Assembly (NCBI GenBank): GCA_965221145.1
Contig: OZ244877.1
Span: 5,518,001-5,582,000 of the forward strand
DNA length: 64,000 nt
Source of the DNA: Bin5 sp965221145
Lineage (GTDB): Bacteria > Chloroflexota > Anaerolineae > Caldilineales > Caldilineaceae
Reading direction: 5' to 3'
Position 1 is the stretch's first letter, and every line of letters begins with the position of its first letter. The position numbers were made by a program, and so were the translations under genes. Under the pieces are notes generated by a model. It ran no database searches and had not been told where the DNA came from. It worked only from the letters and a program-made list of their open reading frames with translations. Below are positions 1 through 9,066 of the stretch, in pieces.

Positions 1-200
1 CAAACAGCAGAACCAGCGGTAGCAGTACCAGGAACGCCGCTGCAACTACCGCCGCGACACCGTGATGATCGCCGCCTCTTGGCCACTGATTTGTCCCTCC
101 ACATGCTGTGTGTGCAACTCCATTATACACCTTAGCCCGTGGTCCAGTTTTTGGCGCCAATCACATCTTGGAAGATGACCGGCGCTAGTAGTGGGACAGG
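1..200. other. Window edge with no complete gene
   Basis: No complete gene is visible. On the minus strand, bases 1 to about 60 encode a very hydrophobic stretch (Ala, Val, Leu and Phe rich) that runs off the window. It could be the first membrane segment of the next gene downstream of the DppC-type permease, but no start codon with a ribosome site lies in that frame. A Met codon near 104 belongs to another frame that reads a basic peptide, so a frameshift or an unusual start would be needed. Confidence 0.25.
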
Positions 201-1127
201 TCAGTCCAACACCCGGCCGCGGACATCGAAAGCGTCGCGCAGGCCGTCGCCGATAAAGTTGATGCAGATGACCGCCAAGCTGATGGCAACGCCGGGCACA
301 AGCCATAGCCAGGGCATATCAGCCAGGACATAGGTGAACCGAGCATCGCCGATCATCGTTCCCCAGGTTGGCGTTGGCGGCCGCACCCCCAATCCCAGAA
401 AGCTGAGACCCGCCTCAGTCAGAATCGCCTCGGCCACGCCAAGCGTCGCCGCCACCGACACGGGTCCGAGCACGTTGGGCAAGAGATGTTTGTGCAGCAC
501 GCCCCAATCGCCCACCCCGACGACACGGGCCGCCAGGATGAACTCCTGCTCCCGCAATGACAGCACCTGTCCGCGCACCAGACGGGCCAGCCCCGGCCAG
601 GCAAACAACCCGATTACCAGGATCACATTGTATATGCTGGGGCCGACGATGGAGACGAGGATGATGACGAGAACGAAGGTGGGGAAGGTCATGATCACAT
701 CGGTAAAGCGCATGATAACCATGTCTGCTTTGCCGCCCAGATAGCCGCTCAGCGATCCGAGGATGAACCCGATGGCGAGTTGGATGCTCACGGCCACAAT
801 GCCCACCGACATGGAAACGCGGGTGCCAAAAATTAACCGGCTGAGGACATCGCGGCCCACCTGATCCGTACCCATCAGGTTCTGACTATCCGGCGGCAAC
901 ATCCTGCGGCCGGTATCAATGCCCAGGGGATCATAGGGCGCCAGTACCTCGGCGAATGCGGCGACAAACAGCAGGAAAAGAACCGTGATAGCCCCGACCA
1001 GCGCCGGCCGGTGGTGGAGAAAACGGCGGCCCGCGCGGCCCAAGGGCGAGTCAGCCGGGCGCGACGAGGGGATAATCTCGGCTGGGGTTTGGTTTGCCCG
1101 CGATTCTGACATACCGTCTGTGGACAT
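201..1127 (-). CDS. Dipeptide/oligopeptide ABC transporter permease, DppC type
   Basis: Inner-membrane subunit of a peptide- or glycan-type importer, 308 residues, normal for DppC/OppC. An N-terminal cytoplasmic segment of about 45 residues precedes the first membrane helix (residues ~45-63). Then come the periplasmic loop with the family motif GTDQVGRDVLSR, the EAA-type coupling loop (ARVVGVGDWGVLHKHLLPN) and the C-terminal ITEAGLSFLGLGV motif. The start is supported by GGAGG about nine bases upstream. It lies downstream of the DppB-type gene (74-base gap) and the binding protein in one minus-strand operon. No DppD/DppF ATPase is in view; it may lie beyond the left edge or be shared. Family assignment is firm, substrate unknown. 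Confidence 0.95.
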   Translation of the reverse strand: MSTDGMSESRANQTPAEIIPSSRPADSPLGRAGRRFLHHRPALVGAITVLFLLFVAAFAEVLAPYDPLGIDTGRRMLPPDSQNLMGTDQVGRDVLSRLIFGTRVSMSVGIVAVSIQLAIGFILGSLSGYLGGKADMVIMRFTDVIMTFPTFVLVIILVSIVGPSIYNVILVIGLFAWPGLARLVRGQVLSLREQEFILAARVVGVGDWGVLHKHLLPNVLGPVSVAATLGVAEAILTEAGLSFLGLGVRPPTPTWGTMIGDARFTYVLADMPWLWLVPGVAISLAVICINFIGDGLRDAFDVRGRVLD

Positions 1128-1200
1128 GCTGGTTTTCCTCCAGAGGCCAGTGACCCGTGATCAGTGGTCAGCAACTGCACGGACGACCGGCGCCTGGCAA

Positions 1201-2175
1201 CTATTCATATCGTACGCGTGGGTCGACAAAAGCGTAGGCAATGTCGGTGATCAGGTTGGCCAACAGGATCAAGGTCGCGACCATGAGGGCCACGCCCATC
1301 TGGAGGGGGTAGTCGCGGCTCATGAGCGCTCGGAAACCCAGCAGACCCAGGCCATTCCAGCTGAAGATCGTTTCTACGATGAACGAACCCCCCAGCAGAC
1401 CGGGCAGGCTAAGCCCCATGATTGTTACAATGGGCAGCAGGGCGTTGCGTAGCACATGTCTCATCACGACCAGGTGTTCTTGTAACCCCTTTGCCCGTGC
1501 GGTTACCACATAGTCGGCGCTCAGGGCATCCAGCGTGCTGGCGCGCGCGTAACGCATGTAGGAAGCCACGTAAATGATGCCCCCGGCCGCGGCCGGCAAA
1601 ATCATGTGGTGCAAGAGATCCAGGTTGAAATCGGTAGGTTCCCCTGGCGTCCACATACCGGCGATCGGCAGCCAATTCAGCTTCACAGCGAATATGTACA
1701 TGGCAATGAGAGCAATGAAGAAGTTCGGCAACGAAATACCGAACAAGGCCCCAAATGTCAATACATAATCCAGGCGAGAATACTGCTTGAGCGCAGTGAT
1801 TATACCCAGCATGACGCCGATAATGAGGGCCATCCCTATCGAAGTGGTCTGCAGGAGCAATGTGGCCGGAACCGCTTCGGCGATGGTTTCAAGCACGGGT
1901 CGGTCGGTATCGTATGAATAGCCGAGGTTGCCCTTCAGCAGTTCTCGCAGCCAGACCAGATAACGCACATAGATCGGTTTGTCCAACCCATACCTGGCGC
2001 GCAGCATCTCCAGGTTGGCGCCCTGCCCCTGGCCAAAACCATCGAGTTGCCCAGGCTTGATGAGCGCGGTCACAGGGTCGCCCGGCGCCAGGTTAAACAT
2101 GAAAAATGTCATCAGCGAGATGCCGAGGAGCATGATGGGGGTAAGCGATAACCTGCGCAGAATGTATCGCCGCAT
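1201..2175 (-). CDS. Dipeptide/oligopeptide ABC transporter permease, DppB type
   Basis: First permease of the importer, about 324 residues. The N-terminus has the classic DppB opening (RRYILRRL followed by a hydrophobic helix), then NLAPGDPV, a YGLDKPI segment in the external loop, and the coupling-loop signature ARAKGLQEHLVVMRHVLRNALLP near residue 220. It ends with the family tail ADPRVRYE-like (VDPRVRYE). A TTG two codons upstream is in frame, but the ATG at 2175 is better placed relative to GGAG. It sits between the binding protein and DppC; a 14-bp-stem hairpin lies in the upstream intercistronic gap. Substrate is not inferable beyond peptide/nickel/glycan-class ligands. Confidence 0.95.
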   Translation of the reverse strand: MRRYILRRLSLTPIMLLGISLMTFFMFNLAPGDPVTALIKPGQLDGFGQGQGANLEMLRARYGLDKPIYVRYLVWLRELLKGNLGYSYDTDRPVLETIAEAVPATLLLQTTSIGMALIIGVMLGIITALKQYSRLDYVLTFGALFGISLPNFFIALIAMYIFAVKLNWLPIAGMWTPGEPTDFNLDLLHHMILPAAAGGIIYVASYMRYARASTLDALSADYVVTARAKGLQEHLVVMRHVLRNALLPIVTIMGLSLPGLLGGSFIVETIFSWNGLGLLGFRALMSRDYPLQMGVALMVATLILLANLITDIAYAFVDPRVRYE

Positions 2176-2238
2176 GGGCAAGACTCCATAGCGACTAACG
2201 GTCGACCTGGGAAGGGATAGGAATGCCGATCAGGATCA

Positions 2239-2288
2239 ATACCAGTGAAGAACCTCGGCGCATGGAGCGAGAGATTCTTCACTGGTAT
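2239..2288 (-). terminator. Intercistronic hairpin between binding protein and DppB
   Basis: Perfect 14-bp inverted repeat, ATACCAGTGAAGAA (2239-2252) against its complement (2275-2288), with a 22-base loop. There is no long U-run, so it is more likely an attenuating or 3'-end-protecting hairpin than a full terminator. Such hairpins between a binding-protein gene and its permeases are known to raise binding-protein mRNA relative to permease mRNA, as in malE-malF. The role here is inferred from position. Confidence 0.6.
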
Positions 2289-2381
2289 CAAACAGCATTG
2301 GCAGGCGAGCGCAGTCACCCATTCACAATGACACAAGTGAATCGGTGTGGCAGTCAGAATTCCAGTGATCGATTACCGGTT

Positions 2382-4103
2382 TCAGGCGGGTCTGACACAC
2401 ATGCGCTCAAAGGGCACGCGTACGTTGCGCTGATAGTCATTGTGCGGCCAGACGCCCTCAAGACGGTTGTTGACCATAGTAACCATGCCTCTGCGGTGGA
2501 GCGGCGCCCAAGGCCACTTGTCCTGCATGATCAGCGCGAGATTCCTGTACATCTCCACCTGGGCTTCTGGATCATCCGCGTCCAGGGCGGCCTGCCACGC
2601 CTCGTCTAGTTCGGCGTTGCAATAGCCGTCAAAGTTGCGGCCGGCTGAGTTGAAATTCCACCCGCATCCGACATGGGTGAACATCTCCTGCATGTCGGTC
2701 GAGTAGAACCATGCCTCAAAGAGCAGATCATAGTTGGCCGCAATGGCAAGTTCATCGGTCCAGGAAGCGACATCGATGATCTTGAACTTGGTCCTGAGTC
2801 CGGCATCCAGGAGTTGAGCCTGGATGCTCAGGTCCATTGTGTCCGGCGGCCGCCAATAGACCCACTCCAACTCGCGGTCGAAGTCCCAGCCGGCCGTCTC
2901 GAGCACCTCCCGGGCCATTTCGGTGTTGAAGTCATACCTCTTCAACCCATCCGGAGGCTCGCCGATTGGGCCGAGAAGGTGTTCGAAGATGTAGCGGCTG
3001 GGCGTATTGGTGCCGTAACTCGTGTCGCTGAGGATCGTCTCGATGTCCACGGCATAGCGGATCGCCTCAGCAACCGGGTGGGCCATGTCGCCCAAGCGCG
3101 TGTCGTTCACGTCCAGGGCGAACAGGAGCGTGGTGGGGCGGGTGTATGCGGTGAGATGCGGCAGGCGGCCGAGGCGGTCCCAGGCATCCAGGCTGCTGGC
3201 GCCGGTCTGCATGACCTCCCCTTTCTCCAGTGCAGCGTCCCGCGCTTCGGGGCTTAAGAACCGCGTAATGTATTTGTCCGCAAGCGGTCTGCCCAGGAAG
3301 TAGTCTTCGTTTGCGACCAGTTCCGAGTACTGTCGCGGGATGATCTGTCCCATCTTGAACGGCCCGGTGCCAATCGGGCTCATGGCCATTGGCTCGTGCG
3401 TTCCCACCTTGTCCAGTGGGACGCCCTCCCAGCCGTGCTTCGGTGTGACATACCAGTAACGACCGAAGGAGACGGGGCTGCCGGCGATTCCGGACGGATC
3501 CGGCTCCTCAAACTCGATGCGGACCTTGTATTGGTCGATCTTTTGCACGCCTTCCAGCGCATCGCCCCCTTCACTGAAGAGCTGCTTGCCGCCCTTGATC
3601 ATCAGGAACTGATTCGCATAGGTAGCCGCTACATCCCGATGCAGCATGGCGTAATAGGTCCACACTACGTCGTCGGCGGTGAAGGGCCGGCCATCGTGCC
3701 ATTTGACGTCCTGGCGCAGGTCAACCATCCAGACGCGATTCTTCTCTACTTCCTCCACCTGCTCCGCCAATGTCAGGGTGAGACCCACCTCCCCGTCACA
3801 GTCCGGCCCGGGACCCCAGTCCATGGCCTCAAACAGACGGTTGAAGATCGGCTCAAACACGTGGCGCGCGGGCGTGCCGGAACTCTTGGTCAGCGGATTG
3901 AAGAGGGGGTTTTCCCATGCCGTGGCAACGACAACTTCGCTACCGCAACTAGAGGCGGCATCGTCAGCCATTTCCTCGGCTGCCGGTTCGGCGGGTGCAG
4001 CGGCTGGCACACAGGCTGCCAAGGCGCTCGACGCCATCGCGCCGGCCGCCATCTTCAAAAACGTACGTCGCGGGACATCCTTTCCGTTCAATAAGACTTT
4101 CAT
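2382..4103 (-). CDS. ABC transporter substrate-binding protein, family 5 (Tat lipoprotein)
   Basis: Extracytoplasmic solute-binding protein of the DppA/OppA family, about 573 residues. The start was placed at the ATG at 4103 because GGAAAGGAG precedes it; an in-frame ATG at 4127 would add eight residues without a ribosome site. The N-terminus has a twin-arginine motif (RRTFLK), a hydrophobic stretch and a lipobox-like SALAAC, then an Ala/Pro/Glu linker, indicating Tat export and lipid anchoring. Family features include VKWHDGRPFTADDVVWTY and a C-terminal WPWAPLHRRGMV-type segment. First gene of the minus-strand importer operon with DppB and DppC. Ligand unknown; members bind peptides, oligosaccharides or opines. 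Confidence 0.95.
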   Translation of the reverse strand: MKVLLNGKDVPRRTFLKMAAGAMASSALAACVPAAAPAEPAAEEMADDAASSCGSEVVVATAWENPLFNPLTKSSGTPARHVFEPIFNRLFEAMDWGPGPDCDGEVGLTLTLAEQVEEVEKNRVWMVDLRQDVKWHDGRPFTADDVVWTYYAMLHRDVAATYANQFLMIKGGKQLFSEGGDALEGVQKIDQYKVRIEFEEPDPSGIAGSPVSFGRYWYVTPKHGWEGVPLDKVGTHEPMAMSPIGTGPFKMGQIIPRQYSELVANEDYFLGRPLADKYITRFLSPEARDAALEKGEVMQTGASSLDAWDRLGRLPHLTAYTRPTTLLFALDVNDTRLGDMAHPVAEAIRYAVDIETILSDTSYGTNTPSRYIFEHLLGPIGEPPDGLKRYDFNTEMAREVLETAGWDFDRELEWVYWRPPDTMDLSIQAQLLDAGLRTKFKIIDVASWTDELAIAANYDLLFEAWFYSTDMQEMFTHVGCGWNFNSAGRNFDGYCNAELDEAWQAALDADDPEAQVEMYRNLALIMQDKWPWAPLHRRGMVTMVNNRLEGVWPHNDYQRNVRVPFERMCVRPA

Positions 4104-4791
4104 CGCTTCGCTCCTTTCCTTTGGCACGGCTGACTGCTTTCTCGCTCATCTTCTGACAAGGGGAATTGCCTACTGCTCAATATGTCGTTAGGGCTACAGA
4201 CCGAAACTTCTGCGTCCAGACGTACGTTGTTTTCGTGTAGCTACCTCCTTTCCTCTGCCAACTTGACCAACTCTGCATACATCCAAGCGAACGGTAAGTC
4301 GGGGCTGAATCTGGCTGCGGATCGCACCTGCAGACCATCCTCGCGCTGCCGGGTCAGGGCAATGGACAATGGGCACAGTGCCCCGCGCATCCGGTTGAGC
4401 CAAGCAGGGTCGCACTCTTTCCAGTGATTCGAGTGTGTACGGGAGCTGATGTGAACTGAGCGGTGTCGGATTCAGTTCGAGTTTGGGCGGTCATTCTGTA
4501 TTCTGCCGAAAGAGTACTATGGTTCATATGGCTTAGTCAAGCGAGCAAAATTTGACGAGCTGTCCATTGGCTGAATCAGGATTCACAGGGTTGGGAGATT
4601 CTCAGGACACATCGCGGGCGAGAGAAGGAATTCGGCTGAGCAGGCCAGAGGACTCAAAGCGACACACCCGTCAGAATTTCCTCTCTTGCTGCCATAACCA
4701 ATGGCGATATACACTTGAGTGACGAGCGCAGCGGCATAGGGTTAGAGCCGGAAGCCGGATGTCCTGGTAGAACTCCATGGAGGTAAGACGC
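4104..4791. other. Divergent intergenic region
   Basis: Between the binding-protein operon (-) and the SDR gene (+). It holds the two ribosome sites and presumably divergent promoters. The stretch around 4495-4560 is more AT-rich than its surroundings, but no promoter with good -35/-10 spacing could be fixed. No credible gene or large hairpin was seen. Confidence 0.4.
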
Positions 4792-5574
4792 GTGAAACTA
4801 CAGGGAAAGGTATGTATCGTCACAGGCGCGGCACGCGGCATTGGCAGGGGGATCGGCTTGCGTCTCGTTGCCGACGGCGCAAGGGTGGTCTTTGCCGATC
4901 TGAACGGCGAACAGGCCGAAGAGTCGGCGGCGGAGGCCCGGGCGCAGGGCGGTGCGGCCATCTCGGCTCCCGTGGATGTCGTAAACCGTGAGCAAGTGCG
5001 TGCCCTGGTGGCCCGCACTGTGTCCGAATATGGCAAACTGGATGTGATCTTCAACAACGCCGGCATCAACAAACCCCAGCGCTTTCTGGAGACGACCGAG
5101 GACAATTGGGACCAAATCATGCGTGTCAATGGCCTTGGGGTTCTCATCTGTACGCAGGAGGCCGCCAAGCAGATGATTGCACAGGGGACGGGCGGCAAGA
5201 TCATCAACACGGCCTCGATTGTCGGGCGGCAAGGTTATCCCAACATCGTGCCATACTGTGCCAGCAAGTCCGCAGTGATCATGATCACCCAGGCCGCGGC
5301 CCATGCCCTCGCCGAACACGGCATCACCGTGAACGGCTTCTCACCGGGTGTGGTGGACACGCCGCTGTGGGAGCAACTTGACCAGGATCTGATGGAGATC
5401 GGCGACAGTTCGGCGCCCGGCGAGGCCATGAGGGATTTCGCGGCCGGCATCCTGTTAGGCAGAGTGTCGACGCCGGACGATATCACGGGCCTGGCCTCCT
5501 TTCTGGCTTCATCGGATTCCGACTTTATCACCGGCCAGGTCATTACGGTCGACGGCGGCATGCAGATGGTCTGA
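4792..5574 (+). CDS. SDR family NAD(P)-dependent oxidoreductase
   Basis: Cytoplasmic short-chain dehydrogenase, about 260 residues, the usual length of classical SDRs. It shows the cofactor motif TGAARGIGRG near the N-terminus, NNAG, a catalytic Ser region (NTASIVG), the YCASK catalytic Tyr/Lys motif, and the C-terminal ITVDGGMQMV tail. The start is assigned to a GTG at 4792 because GGAGGT at 4779-4784 sits seven bases upstream and the protein then begins MKLQGKV, typical of the family; the upstream ATG at 4777 overlaps the ribosome site. The M24-fold gene follows 60 bases downstream on the same strand, suggesting one transcript. Probably oxidises a sugar or polyol; substrate unknown. Confidence 0.93.
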   Translation: MKLQGKVCIVTGAARGIGRGIGLRLVADGARVVFADLNGEQAEESAAEARAQGGAAISAPVDVVNREQVRALVARTVSEYGKLDVIFNNAGINKPQRFLETTEDNWDQIMRVNGLGVLICTQEAAKQMIAQGTGGKIINTASIVGRQGYPNIVPYCASKSAVIMITQAAAHALAEHGITVNGFSPGVVDTPLWEQLDQDLMEIGDSSAPGEAMRDFAAGILLGRVSTPDDITGLASFLASSDSDFITGQVITVDGGMQMV

Positions 5575-5634
5575 ACGCTTTCCTGACTCAATCCAGCGTT
5601 GGCAAACTGCCAGTGGCAAGGAGGAAAATCAACG

Positions 5635-6996
5635 ATGACCATTAGAACCTACGGGCTGATGGGCGTGGACTGGGAAGAGCGGATCAACTTCGCGCGGTTG
5701 CGCAACGAACGCCTGGCCCGGGCCAGGCAGCATCTGCAAGAGTCGGAGATGGGCGCGTTGCTGTGCTTCGACATGAACAATATTCGCTATATCACGGCCA
5801 CCCACATCGGCACCTGGGCCGTCGACAAACTGAACCGTTTCTGCCTGTTGCCCCAGAATGACAAGCCTATCATGTGGGATTTTGGCTCTGCTGCCCGCCA
5901 CCATGAACTGTATTGTCCCTGGTTGGGGGAGGGCCGCTCGCGGGCGGGCATTTCCACATTGCGGGGCGCGATGTTGCCGGAGTCGGGACGGGCGCAAGAC
6001 GTGGCCCGCAAGATCCGGATTGAACTGGAAGAGCGCGGACTGCTTAACGAGCCGCTGGGCGTGGATGTAATCGAGCTGCCCGTTCTGTTCGCCCTGCAGA
6101 AAGAAGGCATCGAGGTCGTGGATGGCCAGCAACTGATGCAGAGCGTCCGCATGATCAAGACCCAGGATGAGATCACCCTGTTGTCTACGGCCTGCATGAT
6201 GGTGGACGCCGCCTATGAGGAGCTTTATCGCACAATGCGGCCCGGCATCAAGGAGAGTGAATGTGTGGGCGTGGTGAGCAAGTTGCTCCACGACCTGGGC
6301 TCGGAGCAGGTTGAGGGTGTCAACGCCATTTCCGGCGAGCGCTGCAACCCGCACCCCCATGTGTACACCGACCGCGTGCTGCGCCCCGGTGACCCGGCCT
6401 ACTTCGACATCATTCACAGCTTCAATGGCTACCGTACATGCTACTACCGCACCTTCGCCGTAGGCAGCGCTTCCCACGCCCTGGTCGACGCCTATAAACG
6501 CTGCCGGGACTATCTGGACGCGTCCATCAGCCTGATCAAACCGGGTGTCACCACTGGGGAGGTCGTTGCAGCATGGCCGAAGGCGCAGGAGTTTGGCTTT
6601 CCCGATGAGGAGGCCTGCTTTGCCCTGCAATATGGTCATGGCGTGGGGCTGAGCGTGTGGGAGAAACCGGTTTTCAGCCGCCTGGTTTCCCTGGACCATC
6701 CTGAAGTCATCCAGGAGGGGATGGTCTTTGCCCTGGAGACGTTCTGGCCGGCCGCGGACGGCTGGTCGGCGGCCCGCATCGAGGAACAGTTGGTGGTTAC
6801 CGGGGACGGCTGCGAGATCATCACCCGTTTCCCGGCAGAGAAACTGATGGTTGCCGGTTCCCGCTATTACACGGCCACCGGCCCGCTGCCCACAACGCGG
6901 GAAACCCAATCCCATCTGAACCGGTCGCAGGACGGCAACTATCAGGCGGCTGTCGTGGCCGGCGCCCAGGCTGAGGGCGCCCAGGTTTCGGCATAA
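5635..6996 (+). CDS. M24-family (Xaa-Pro peptidase/creatinase fold) protein
   Basis: About 453 residues: an N-terminal creatinase-like domain (~1-190) followed by the pita-bread M24 fold (~195-430). Start chosen at the ATG at 5635 with AAGGAGG upstream; an in-frame ATG at 5599 has none. Four of five expected metal ligands are visible: Asp258 (YFDII), His335 (YGHGVG), Glu in FALETF and Glu in RIEEQL. The second Asp, expected 11 residues after Asp258, is Cys269 (GYRTCYYRTF). The protein may therefore be a metal-poor creatinase- or lyase-type member rather than an aminopeptidase. It follows the SDR gene and meets the PhyH gene convergently 45 bases on. Confidence 0.85.
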   Translation: MTIRTYGLMGVDWEERINFARLRNERLARARQHLQESEMGALLCFDMNNIRYITATHIGTWAVDKLNRFCLLPQNDKPIMWDFGSAARHHELYCPWLGEGRSRAGISTLRGAMLPESGRAQDVARKIRIELEERGLLNEPLGVDVIELPVLFALQKEGIEVVDGQQLMQSVRMIKTQDEITLLSTACMMVDAAYEELYRTMRPGIKESECVGVVSKLLHDLGSEQVEGVNAISGERCNPHPHVYTDRVLRPGDPAYFDIIHSFNGYRTCYYRTFAVGSASHALVDAYKRCRDYLDASISLIKPGVTTGEVVAAWPKAQEFGFPDEEACFALQYGHGVGLSVWEKPVFSRLVSLDHPEVIQEGMVFALETFWPAADGWSAARIEEQLVVTGDGCEIITRFPAEKLMVAGSRYYTATGPLPTTRETQSHLNRSQDGNYQAAVVAGAQAEGAQVSA

Positions 6997-7041
6997 GAGG
7001 ACACAAGGACTAAGGTGAGGGCTGATCGAGAAAGGGCGCCG

Positions 7042-7977
7042 CTATCCCCGTACAACACCGTATGCCGAGAGTCCGTAAAGATAGCGCACGGCCGGCGACA
7101 TTCGTTTGGCCATTTCTGCGGTAATGGCGCCACGGTACTCGGAGAACGGCTTGATCCAGTTGCACTGGTAAAACGAAATGACGGCGCGGCGCGGCCTGTC
7201 GGTCGAGTTGGGGCCGGCTCGATGCCAGGTGCTGCCCAGCCAGATCGCCGCCGACCCGGCCGGCGCGGTCAGTGCCACCTCGTCCTCTTGGTCACCACGC
7301 GCCCATGTTGGCTTCTTGCGCGTCAGGTGGCTGCGGGGCACAACGCGTGTTGCGCCGTTTTCCGGCGTGAAATCGTCGACCATCCAGGCGACCTGGATAC
7401 CCAGCGGGAAATCGGGCAGCGGTTCGGGCATTTGGGTCAACGGATTGTCCAGATGCCAGGATCCGCCGGTCGTCTGTGCGCCGATGCTGGTGGCCGAAAT
7501 GTCCCCGATCACGCAATCGTCGCCCAACATACGGCACGCCAACCCGTGAATGATCGGATGCTCTGCGAGTTGGTGCGCCAAATCGGTCTTGACCGGCAGA
7601 TTGCGTACATATTGCGAACGATCGTGGTCGAACAGGTTGGGGATATGGATAAAGGTCTTGTTGAGTTTCTGCGGCGCGACCGGCCACGGTGTGTCGAAGT
7701 TAAGCGCGCGGGAATGGCGAATGCGCCGCATCATGCGCGCCAGTTCGTCCTGGCTGATGGCGTATGACCCGGCCAGGTAGGCTTCAATGTCAGCATCTTC
7801 GGGCGCGCTGGGGCCATCACCCGGATCGAACGGCGCTTCCCGTTCGCGCTGGAACAAGCCGTCAAGCGCCGACCGCAACCGGCGTAGCATATCCGGCTCC
7901 AGCACGCCTTCCAGGATGACATAACCCTGCCGGTTCAGTTGCTCGCTGGCCGCAGTCAGATCGAAACGCTCGTTCAT
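7042..7977 (-). CDS. Phytanoyl-CoA dioxygenase family protein
   Basis: Fe(II)/2-oxoglutarate oxygenase of the PhyH family, 311 residues. The iron motif is complete: HxD in SWHLDNPL and the distal His in STWHRAGPN, with a 2-oxoglutarate-binding Arg nearby in DRPRRAV. The N-terminus (LNRQGYVILEGVLEPDMLRRL) matches the family opening. AGGAGAG lies seven bases before the ATG. It is third in a minus-strand run after the aldolase and sialidase genes (12-base gap to the sialidase). PhyH proteins hydroxylate varied small molecules or lipids; the substrate cannot be read from sequence. Iron-site residues intact, so probably catalytic. Confidence 0.9.
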   Translation of the reverse strand: MNERFDLTAASEQLNRQGYVILEGVLEPDMLRRLRSALDGLFQREREAPFDPGDGPSAPEDADIEAYLAGSYAISQDELARMMRRIRHSRALNFDTPWPVAPQKLNKTFIHIPNLFDHDRSQYVRNLPVKTDLAHQLAEHPIIHGLACRMLGDDCVIGDISATSIGAQTTGGSWHLDNPLTQMPEPLPDFPLGIQVAWMVDDFTPENGATRVVPRSHLTRKKPTWARGDQEDEVALTAPAGSAAIWLGSTWHRAGPNSTDRPRRAVISFYQCNWIKPFSEYRGAITAEMAKRMSPAVRYLYGLSAYGVVRG

Positions 7978-7989
7978 TTTCTTGCTCTC

Positions 7990-9066
7990 CTAACTTGCGA
8001 ACTCTTCCTCGCGCAACCAGCAGCCTCGAATATAGGATTTGGGCGCGGCGTCGCGGTGATGATAGACACAGAAAATCTCACCGTCCTCGAACTGAACCCA
8101 GCCGCTGTACCCATAGTCGCCTGGCGATTCGCAGCCGTCATACTCTATTTCGAGGAAGCTCGACTCGCCCTCTACTCCCTCTAGTCCGGCCAAATCGCCG
8201 AGCCAGGCCCACGTGCCAGGATTGCGTCCCGCGTCATTCAATTTCTCTTGACCGGGCGCAGGCTCTACATTGCGGTAGATCACCAGCAACCGCCCGCTCT
8301 CCAACAGGCCGGCAGCCGGGCGGTCCCCGTAGAATGGGGCCGGGCGCGGCGTTGACCAGGTATGGCCGTCGTCTGTGGAGAGGACATAGTGCGAAGGGCG
8401 GGTCGTGTGTACGTTCTCACGCATAACACACAGCAGCCGTCCATCCGGCAGGCGGACGACCGACGGTTCGTCATGTTGATAGCCTTCCTGTTCGGCCGTG
8501 AGAGCGCTGAGCGGCCAGGTGCGGCCGCCATCAAAGGAGTGTACGGTGTGCAGCCGAAATGCGCCGGGAAAACGGATGCTCCAATAGGCGATGGCGATGA
8601 GCCAGTGGTCGTCCGTCAGCGCCAGTATCTTGTCCGGGCAGATCCCCTGAACCTCCGTCAAGTGGCGCTCCGTCCAGGTCTGCCCCTCATCCTCGCTGAA
8701 CCAGAGAAATGTCTGGGAAGACAACCGGCTCTGCGGCCAACCCCAGTGGTCGGCTTCGTCGGGGAAGATGAAGGCATCGAAGTTTGCGACGAGCCGACCA
8801 TCCGGCAACAGGCCGATGCGCGGCGCGTTCCAGACGGCGCGGTCCTCGGCAAAGGAGAGCCTGACATCCAGTTGGCGCGGGTTAGTCCAGGTGCGGCCGC
8901 GATCCTCGCTCTCGATGAGCATTGTGCGCGATGTGCTGGCCACGTGAACGTCCGCCTCGCGGTAGATGCACAGGAGTTTGCCCGATGGCAGCAGGCAGAT
9001 GTCGGGGAATGCCTCGTAGAGGTCATCGTCGCGCGCGATGGTTACGTGGCGCAGGCTGTCGGTCAT
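7990..9066 (-). CDS. Sialidase-fold (BNR repeat) exo-glycosidase-like protein
   Basis: About 358 residues forming a six-bladed propeller. Four Asp-box (BNR) motifs S-x-D-x-G-x-T-W are visible: SEDRGRTW, SEDEGQTW, SFDGGRTW and STDDGHTW. An RIP-like motif is recognisable only loosely near the N-terminus (PSGKLLCIYRE), so true sialidase activity is not assured; many such proteins act on other sugars or are uncharacterised. No signal peptide is visible, suggesting a cytoplasmic location. The start ATG overlaps the end of the aldolase gene by four bases, indicating translational coupling. Together with the aldolase and PhyH gene it fits breakdown of an imported glycan or sugar acid. Confidence 0.85.
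   Translation of the reverse strand: MTDSLRHVTIARDDDLYEAFPDICLLPSGKLLCIYREADVHVASTSRTMLIESEDRGRTWTNPRQLDVRLSFAEDRAVWNAPRIGLLPDGRLVANFDAFIFPDEADHWGWPQSRLSSQTFLWFSEDEGQTWTERHLTEVQGICPDKILALTDDHWLIAIAYWSIRFPGAFRLHTVHSFDGGRTWPLSALTAEQEGYQHDEPSVVRLPDGRLLCVMRENVHTTRPSHYVLSTDDGHTWSTPRPAPFYGDRPAAGLLESGRLLVIYRNVEPAPGQEKLNDAGRNPGTWAWLGDLAGLEGVEGESSFLEIEYDGCESPGDYGYSGWVQFEDGEIFCVYHHRDAAPKSYIRGCWLREEEFAS

Noticed and set aside
5629..6915. 428-residue open frame on the minus strand opposite the M24 gene
   Set aside because: No family features, no ribosome site, and it mirrors a gene with clear motifs; a GC-rich antisense shadow.
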